A stretch of DNA of 64,000 bases, taken from positions 186,001 through 250,000 of the forward strand of contig NZ_QJHL01000002.1 in NCBI RefSeq assembly GCF_003202405.1, read 5' to 3'. The position numbers were made by a program, and so were the translations under genes. The notes beneath the pieces were generated by a model, which did not search any database, was not told the origin of the DNA, and worked only from the letters and a program-made list of their open reading frames with translations. Of this stretch, positions 59,481 through 64,000 are shown one piece after another. Source of the DNA: Flavobacterium hydrophilum (lineage in GTDB: Bacteria; Bacteroidota; Bacteroidia; Flavobacteriales; Flavobacteriaceae). Positions within the stretch are counted from its first letter, which is position 1, and each line of letters begins with the position of its first letter.

Positions 59481-60734
59481 ATGGCATTAAAGCGAGTTGT
59501 TGTAACAGGACTAGGTGCTCTTACTCCTATTGGGAATAATATCCAGGAATATTGGGATGCACTTATTAATGGAGTTAGCGGTGCTGCCCCTATTACGTAT
59601 TATGATACAGAGAAACATAAAACTAAGTTTGCCTGCGAAGTAAAAAACTTCAATATTGAAGATTATATGGATCGCAAAGAATCGCGCAGATTAGATAAAT
59701 TTGCTCAATATGCAGTTGCGGCCAGTGATGAAGCTATTAAAGATGCTGGATTAACAGACGAAAATATCGACAAACAAAGAGTTGGAGTTATTTGGGGAGC
59801 AGGAATTGGAGGTTTGGAAACTTTTCAGGATGAAGTAATGTACTATGCCAAAGGCGATGGAACTCCAAAATTCAATCCATTCTTTATTCCTAAAATGATT
59901 GCTGATATTGCACCGGCACATATTTCTATGCGTAACGGTTATATGGGGCCTAATTATACAACTGTTTCAGCTTGTGCTTCTTCTGCAAATGCCTTAATTG
60001 ATGCTTTCAACTATATTCGTTTAGGAATGTGTGATGTTATTGTGTCTGGAGGTTCTGAAGCAGCAGTTACTATTGCTGGTATGGGAGGTTTTAGTTCCAT
60101 GCACGCTTTGTCTACAAGAAATGAAAGTCCGGAAACAGCTTCAAGACCTTTTGATGCTACCAGAGATGGTTTCGTATTAGGAGAAGGAGCCGGAGCATTA
60201 GTTCTTGAAGAATATGAACATGCAAAAGCCAGAGGAGCAAAAATTTATTGCGAAATTGGCGGTGGCGGAATGTCATCTGATGCTTACCATTTAACAGCAC
60301 CACACCCGGAAGGAATTGGTGTTATTGCAGTAATGAAAAACACACTAAGAGATGCCGGAATGAATCCTGAAGATGTTGATCATATCAACACACATGGAAC
60401 TTCTACTCCTCTGGGAGATGTGGCTGAATTAAAAGCCATAAGCGCTGTTTTTGGTGATCATGCAAAAAATATCAATATTAATTCAACAAAGTCAATGACA
60501 GGACACTTGCTTGGTGCAGCTGGGGCTATTGAGGCAATTGCTTCTATTTTGGCTATGCAGCACAGTATTGTTCCTCCAACGATTAATCATACTGTTGTCG
60601 ACGAAAATATTGATCCGTCACTAAACCTAACTTTGAACAAACCTCAAAAGAGAGAAGTAAATGTTGCCATGAGTAATACTTTTGGTTTTGGTGGACACAA
60701 TGCTTGTGTATTGTTTAAGAAATTAGCTGACTAG
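59481..60734 (+). CDS. fabF: Beta-ketoacyl-ACP synthase II
   Basis: A 417-residue condensing enzyme of fatty acid elongation. The catalytic triad Cys165 (TVSACASSAN), His305 (HINTHGTST) and His342 (MTGHLLGAAG) is complete, and the N-terminal KRVVVTGLGALTPIG motif is normal. Length is standard. It ends 8 bp before the rnc start codon, so the two are cotranscribed. Confidence 0.98.
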   Translation: MALKRVVVTGLGALTPIGNNIQEYWDALINGVSGAAPITYYDTEKHKTKFACEVKNFNIEDYMDRKESRRLDKFAQYAVAASDEAIKDAGLTDENIDKQRVGVIWGAGIGGLETFQDEVMYYAKGDGTPKFNPFFIPKMIADIAPAHISMRNGYMGPNYTTVSACASSANALIDAFNYIRLGMCDVIVSGGSEAAVTIAGMGGFSSMHALSTRNESPETASRPFDATRDGFVLGEGAGALVLEEYEHAKARGAKIYCEIGGGGMSSDAYHLTAPHPEGIGVIAVMKNTLRDAGMNPEDVDHINTHGTSTPLGDVAELKAISAVFGDHAKNININSTKSMTGHLLGAAGAIEAIASILAMQHSIVPPTINHTVVDENIDPSLNLTLNKPQKREVNVAMSNTFGFGGHNACVLFKKLAD

Positions 60735-60742
60735 TTTTGTCT

Positions 60743-61483
60743 ATGAATATTATCAAAAAAATATTTTCAAAATCCCGTTCTCAAGAAGACGGGATTTTTT
60801 TTGACACTATTCAGAAAATTCTTGGTTTTCAGCCGATTACTATCGAATTTTACAAGAAAGCCTTTACACATCGCTCTTCTAACAAATTAGATGAATCAGG
60901 AAATCCAATTAATTATGAGCGACTTGAGTTTTTGGGAGATGCGATGTTAAGTTCTGTCATTGCAGCACATTTATACAATAAGGCACCTAACGGCGATGAA
61001 GGTTATTTAACTAAAATGCGTTCAAAAATTGTAAGTAGGGAACATTTGAACGAATTAGGTAAAGATTTAAATTTAGTACGATTTGTAGAAAGTAAAGTGC
61101 CTATTCAACATTTTGGTGAAAATATCCACGGAAATATTTTCGAGGCACTTATAGGAGCAATTTATTTAGACCGCGGGTATTCTTTTTGTGAAAAGTTTAT
61201 TCAAAAAAGAGTGATTATACCGTATGTTGATATAGCAAGGCTTGAAGGAAAAGTTATTAGTTATAAAAGTTTGGTTATTGAATGGTGCCAGAAAGAAAAG
61301 AAAATCTTTCATTATGATATTTTTGAAGATAACGGAATTGATGGACAACGTTTGTTTGGTGTTAAATTGAGTATAGACGACAAAATAATTGCAAGGGCAA
61401 GAGCAACTTCAAAAAAGAAGGCAGAAGAGAAGGCATCACAACGGGCTTATTTTGCATTTCAGGAAAAAATGGATAAGAAATAA
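60743..61483 (+). CDS. rnc: Ribonuclease III
   Basis: A 246-residue double-strand-specific endoribonuclease. The signature NYERLEFLGDAMLSSVIA (near residue 51) carries the catalytic acidic residues, HGNIFEALIGAIYLDRG the second set, and the C-terminal double-strand RNA-binding domain (about 170-240) contains VIEWCQKEKKIFHYD and ATSKKKAEEKASQRAY. I start at ATG 60743; an in-frame TTG at 60737 is less likely. Confidence 0.96.
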   Translation: MNIIKKIFSKSRSQEDGIFFDTIQKILGFQPITIEFYKKAFTHRSSNKLDESGNPINYERLEFLGDAMLSSVIAAHLYNKAPNGDEGYLTKMRSKIVSREHLNELGKDLNLVRFVESKVPIQHFGENIHGNIFEALIGAIYLDRGYSFCEKFIQKRVIIPYVDIARLEGKVISYKSLVIEWCQKEKKIFHYDIFEDNGIDGQRLFGVKLSIDDKIIARARATSKKKAEEKASQRAYFAFQEKMDKK

Positions 61484-61608
61484 CACGAAAAGTAGTGTAA
61501 TATTCCTAATGCTATAACGTTTTCGTTTATAAATTAACAAAAACATACTGTTCTTAACTATTTAAGCTACGATAGAAATAGTATATTTACAGCTTGATAT
61601 TTCATGAT

Positions 61609-62097
61609 ATGGCGATTCATAGATTGGATTTAGACGAATTTGACGAAATTGATTATTATTTAATGGCAATCCACACTTCTTTAGAAGACTATAGATTGGC
61701 CTATTTTATCAATAAAAAGCTTCCGATAAACTTAAGTAAGAGCAAAAACGAGATTCATGCTCAGACTAAGGAAGGTGAGACAAATTTTTCCAGATTCTAT
61801 TATTATGACACCGATAAAGCCATTTCATGGAACCTGATTCAGAATAAAAATGAAATCATTTCAGTGAGAGCAAATGATTTTCAGAATTTGTTTTCCAATG
61901 AAAATAGTGAGATTTCAACAACAATTCATTTACTTCCTGAATTCAAAAAAGTAGATTTTTTCCTGAAAATAGATAATAGTGGTGAGGCTATAAACTTTTC
62001 AGAAATACAGCAAAAGCTAAATACAATTGAGAGTATCGCAGCTATTTATGCTGTAGATATCAATAAAATAAAATCAAAAAACAATTTAATTTTTTAA
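61609..62097 (+). CDS. IPExxxVDY family protein
   Basis: A 162-residue cytosolic protein of the Bacteroidota-specific IPExxxVDY family, named for a late motif here seen as LLPEFKKVDFFLKI. The N-terminal MAIHRLDLDEFDEIDYYLMA and the INKKLPINLSKSKNEI stretch fit the family. Function unknown; it is nearly always found between rnc and pyk, as here. The start at 61609 is used; an in-frame TTG at 61594 is possible but less likely. Confidence 0.88.
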   Translation: MAIHRLDLDEFDEIDYYLMAIHTSLEDYRLAYFINKKLPINLSKSKNEIHAQTKEGETNFSRFYYYDTDKAISWNLIQNKNEIISVRANDFQNLFSNENSEISTTIHLLPEFKKVDFFLKIDNSGEAINFSEIQQKLNTIESIAAIYAVDINKIKSKNNLIF

Positions 62098-62102
62098 AAA
62101 AA

Positions 62103-63536
62103 ATGCTTACAAACAAAAAAACCAAAATTGTAGCCACACTTGGACCTGCATGTGGAACGAAAGAGATCATTAAAGATATGATTGACGCAGGTGTAAATGT
62201 ATTTAGAGTTAATTTTTCGCATGCTGATTATGAAGGTGTAAAAGAGAAAATAAACATTATTAGAGAACTAAATGAAGAATTTGGTTATACTACGGCAATT
62301 CTTGGAGACTTACAAGGACCAAAACTTAGAGTAGGTGTAATGGAAGAAGGGACAGTTGTTAAAGATGGTGATACTCTTACTTTTACAACTGCTGAAGATA
62401 TTGTTGGAAATGCCCAGAGAGCGTTTATGAAATATCAGAATTTCCCTAATGATGTAAATCCGGGTGAGCGTATTTTGCTTGATGATGGTAAGCTTATTTT
62501 TGAAATCGTTTCAACTGATAAAAAAACAGAAGTTGTTGCTAAAGTTATTCAGGGCGGGGAATTAAAATCTAAAAAAGGAGTTAATCTTCCAAATACAAAG
62601 ATTTCTTTGCCAGCATTAACAGAAAAAGATATTGCTGATGCTATTTTTGCTATTGAGCAAAAAGTGGATTGGATTGCGCTTTCGTTTGTAAAAACTCCTC
62701 GTGATTTACAAGACTTGCAGGAATTGATTGCAAAACATTCAGATGTTAAAATTCCAATTGTTGCTAAAATCGAAATGCCGGAAGCTTTAGAAAACATGGA
62801 TAGGATTGTAGCATATTGTGACGCTTTAATGGTAGCTCGTGGGGATTTAGGAGTTGAACTTCCTGCTCATGAAGTACCATTAGTTCAAAAAGATTTAATT
62901 CGCAGAGCTAAAACTGCCAGAATTCCTGTTATCGTTGCTACTCAAATGATGGAAACAATGATTACAAGTTTAACTCCAACAAGAGCAGAAGTAAACGACG
63001 TTGCAAACTCTGTAATGGATGGAGCTGATGCGGTGATGTTGTCAGGAGAAACTGCTACAGGAAACTATCCGGTACAGGTTATTCAAAAAATGACTCAAAT
63101 TTGTGAGGCTGTTGAAAATTCTCCACTAATTCATGTACCACAAAATACACCTCAAATAAAAACAAAGCGTTTTATTACGAAAACAATTTGTCAACAAGCA
63201 GCTTTAATGGCTAATACAATTCAGGCAAAAGCAATTTGTACATTGACAAATAGTGGTTACACAGCTTTTCAAATTTCGGCTTGGAGACCATCGTCAGCGC
63301 ACATCTTAGTATTTACTTCAAACAGAAGAATTTTAACACAATTGAATCTGTTATGGGGAGTTAAGTCATTCTTTTATGATAATGAAAATAGTACTGATGA
63401 TACTGTAACAGATGTAAACAAAATTGCAGTTGAAAAAGGCTATGCAGTAAAAGGAGATTATTTGATTAATCTTGCTGCAATGCCAATTAAAGATAAAGGA
63501 ATGGTTAATACCATGAGAGTTTCTGAAATAGAATAG
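62103..63536 (+). CDS. pyk: Pyruvate kinase
   Basis: A 477-residue glycolytic enzyme making pyruvate and ATP from phosphoenolpyruvate. Recognised blocks: KTKIVATLGPACGTKEIIKD, the NFSHADYEG active-site segment, ILGDLQGPKLRVG, IALSFVKTPRDLQDL, VAKIEMPEALENMDRIV (catalytic Lys and Glu), MVARGDLGVELP and TQMMETMI. Normal length. It begins 5 bp after the IPExxxVDY gene and ends before a terminator. Confidence 0.97.
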   Translation: MLTNKKTKIVATLGPACGTKEIIKDMIDAGVNVFRVNFSHADYEGVKEKINIIRELNEEFGYTTAILGDLQGPKLRVGVMEEGTVVKDGDTLTFTTAEDIVGNAQRAFMKYQNFPNDVNPGERILLDDGKLIFEIVSTDKKTEVVAKVIQGGELKSKKGVNLPNTKISLPALTEKDIADAIFAIEQKVDWIALSFVKTPRDLQDLQELIAKHSDVKIPIVAKIEMPEALENMDRIVAYCDALMVARGDLGVELPAHEVPLVQKDLIRRAKTARIPVIVATQMMETMITSLTPTRAEVNDVANSVMDGADAVMLSGETATGNYPVQVIQKMTQICEAVENSPLIHVPQNTPQIKTKRFITKTICQQAALMANTIQAKAICTLTNSGYTAFQISAWRPSSAHILVFTSNRRILTQLNLLWGVKSFFYDNENSTDDTVTDVNKIAVEKGYAVKGDYLINLAAMPIKDKGMVNTMRVSEIE

Positions 63537-63560
63537 TTTTATAAAAAAAAACATATATGA

Positions 63561-63592
63561 AAATCCATCCGTAATATCGGGTGGATTTTTTT
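63561..63592 (+). terminator. Terminator of pyk
   Basis: AAATCCATCCG (63561-63571) pairs with CGGGTGGATTT (63578-63588), then T-run. Confidence 0.88.
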
Positions 63593-63630
63593 GTTTCAAT
63601 TCTTATGAAATAGTACAGGTAATAAATGAA

Positions 63631-63660
63631 AATCCCCGACAAATAAATTGATCGGGAATT
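63631..63660 (-). terminator. Likely terminator of the CPBP protease gene
   Basis: On the - strand AATTCCCGA and TCGGGGATT (63660-63652 and 63639-63631) form a stem with one mismatch, followed by a T-rich tail. Confidence 0.6.
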
Positions 63661-63691
63661 CTGGTGTAATTTATGAAATGCTTAAAAAATG

Positions 63692-64000
63692 TTATTTTTT
63701 CCAGTACGGCCTTATAATTCTGTTTTGTTTATGAATTAAAATTAAGAACATCATTGTTCCAAGCATACAGAAAATAATAGCCTGAATAGATCCTTCAGGG
63801 CCAAATTCGCCGCCGGTAATAATTTCTGGGCCTTGTATTTTGGCTTCAAATAAGCTGTTTGTTTTTTCGTTTCCGGATGTAATGGCGCCAAAGATTCCCG
63901 ATTGTGTAAAGTTCCAGGCAAAGTGTAAAGCAATTGGAAGCCATAAATTACGGCTGTAAATAAAAGCTGCTCCAAATAAAAACCCAGCAGTGGTGATGCA
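63692..64000 (-). CDS. CPBP family intramembrane metalloprotease, C-terminal part (start outside window)
   Basis: Reading the - strand from the right edge, codon by codon, gives 102 residues of the end of a CPBP (CAAX/Abi-type) membrane protease: TTAGFLFGAAFIYSRNLWLP, then IALHFAWNFTQSGIFGAITS with the conserved H-x-x-W-N motif, and a last helix AIIFCMLGTMMFLILIHKQN before IIRPYWKK. Upstream E-E-x-x-x-R motif is off the window. Function: membrane proteolysis or an unknown role; often stress related. Confidence 0.88.
   Translation of the reverse strand, partial: CITTAGFLFGAAFIYSRNLWLPIALHFAWNFTQSGIFGAITSGNEKTNSLFEAKIQGPEIITGGEFGPEGSIQAIIFCMLGTMMFLILIHKQNRIIRPYWKK

Noticed and set aside
63751..63975. 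74-codon ORF on the - strand
   Set aside because: It is a shifted frame inside the CPBP protease, whose true frame carries the conserved H-x-x-W-N motif.
1..64000. CRISPR array
   Set aside because: The repeated words are short, degenerate and inverted, without uniform direct repeats or spacers, and no cas genes are present.

Overview
The window reads as chromosome of a low-GC Bacteroidota bacterium, most likely Flavobacterium or a close relative. Pointers are the SusC/SusD pair, the many lipoproteins with Asp/Glu-rich stretches after the lipobox Cys, family-specific proteins (IPExxxVDY, DUF2480, DUF3078, DUF4870, DUF5689) and promoters of the Bacteroidota type TTG-N(18-22)-TAnnTTTG. No rRNA, IS, integrase, prophage or CRISPR array was seen.

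Region 1 (1-15,640) is a polysaccharide utilisation locus for arabinan, all on the + strand: the SusC 3' end, SusD, five GH43 enzymes, one GH51 arabinofuranosidase, then araB-araD-araA and a lipoprotein aldose epimerase. Extracellular and periplasmic enzymes release L-arabinose, which AraA, AraB and AraD convert to D-xylulose 5-phosphate. A 3' relic of a second arabinofuranosidase-like gene sits at 9,896-10,033. No regulator or inner-membrane arabinose transporter is in view.

Region 2 (15,640-34,390) is mixed. It has an AT-rich two-gene cassette of unknown function, GNAT, OsmC, an ACT-domain protein, YraN, LD-carboxypeptidase, a nuclease-like protein, 3-hydroxyanthranilate dioxygenase, a penicillin-binding-like serine hydrolase followed by a 58-residue membrane protein, and sufS/sufE with DUF59 and DUF2480 genes. 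A DUF3078 outer-membrane protein, a LytS/LytTR two-component pair and a four-gene cell-envelope operon with an Hcp/TssD-like secreted protein complete it. Region 3 (34,390-45,370), mostly - strand, has hflX, a TonB receptor with a DUF5689 lipoprotein, MFS, DUF4256, Gfo/Idh and an old yellow enzyme.

Region 4 (45,370-64,000) is housekeeping: rseP, two identical tRNA-Asn genes plus a third broken one joined to a GIY-YIG nuclease gene, tRNA-Leu, prs, rplY, pth, sod, purF with a PfkB kinase, an ECF sigma factor with a putative membrane anti-sigma, rnhA, purN, acpP, fabF, rnc, an IPExxxVDY gene, pyk and a partial CPBP protease.

The strongest unexplained signals are these. (a) Two tandem small-RNA genes of about 72 nt lie on the - strand between sod and purF. 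Each has its own promoter, a conserved 5' hairpin, a terminator with compensatory changes, and a 20-bp-spaced direct repeat just upstream of the -33 element resembling LytTR-type regulator sites. (b) A GIY-YIG ORF has its stop codon inside a tRNA-Asn fragment. (c) Several families of palindromic intergenic repeats occur, one with a covarying inner stem. (d) The leaders of the TonB receptor and of prs are structured.
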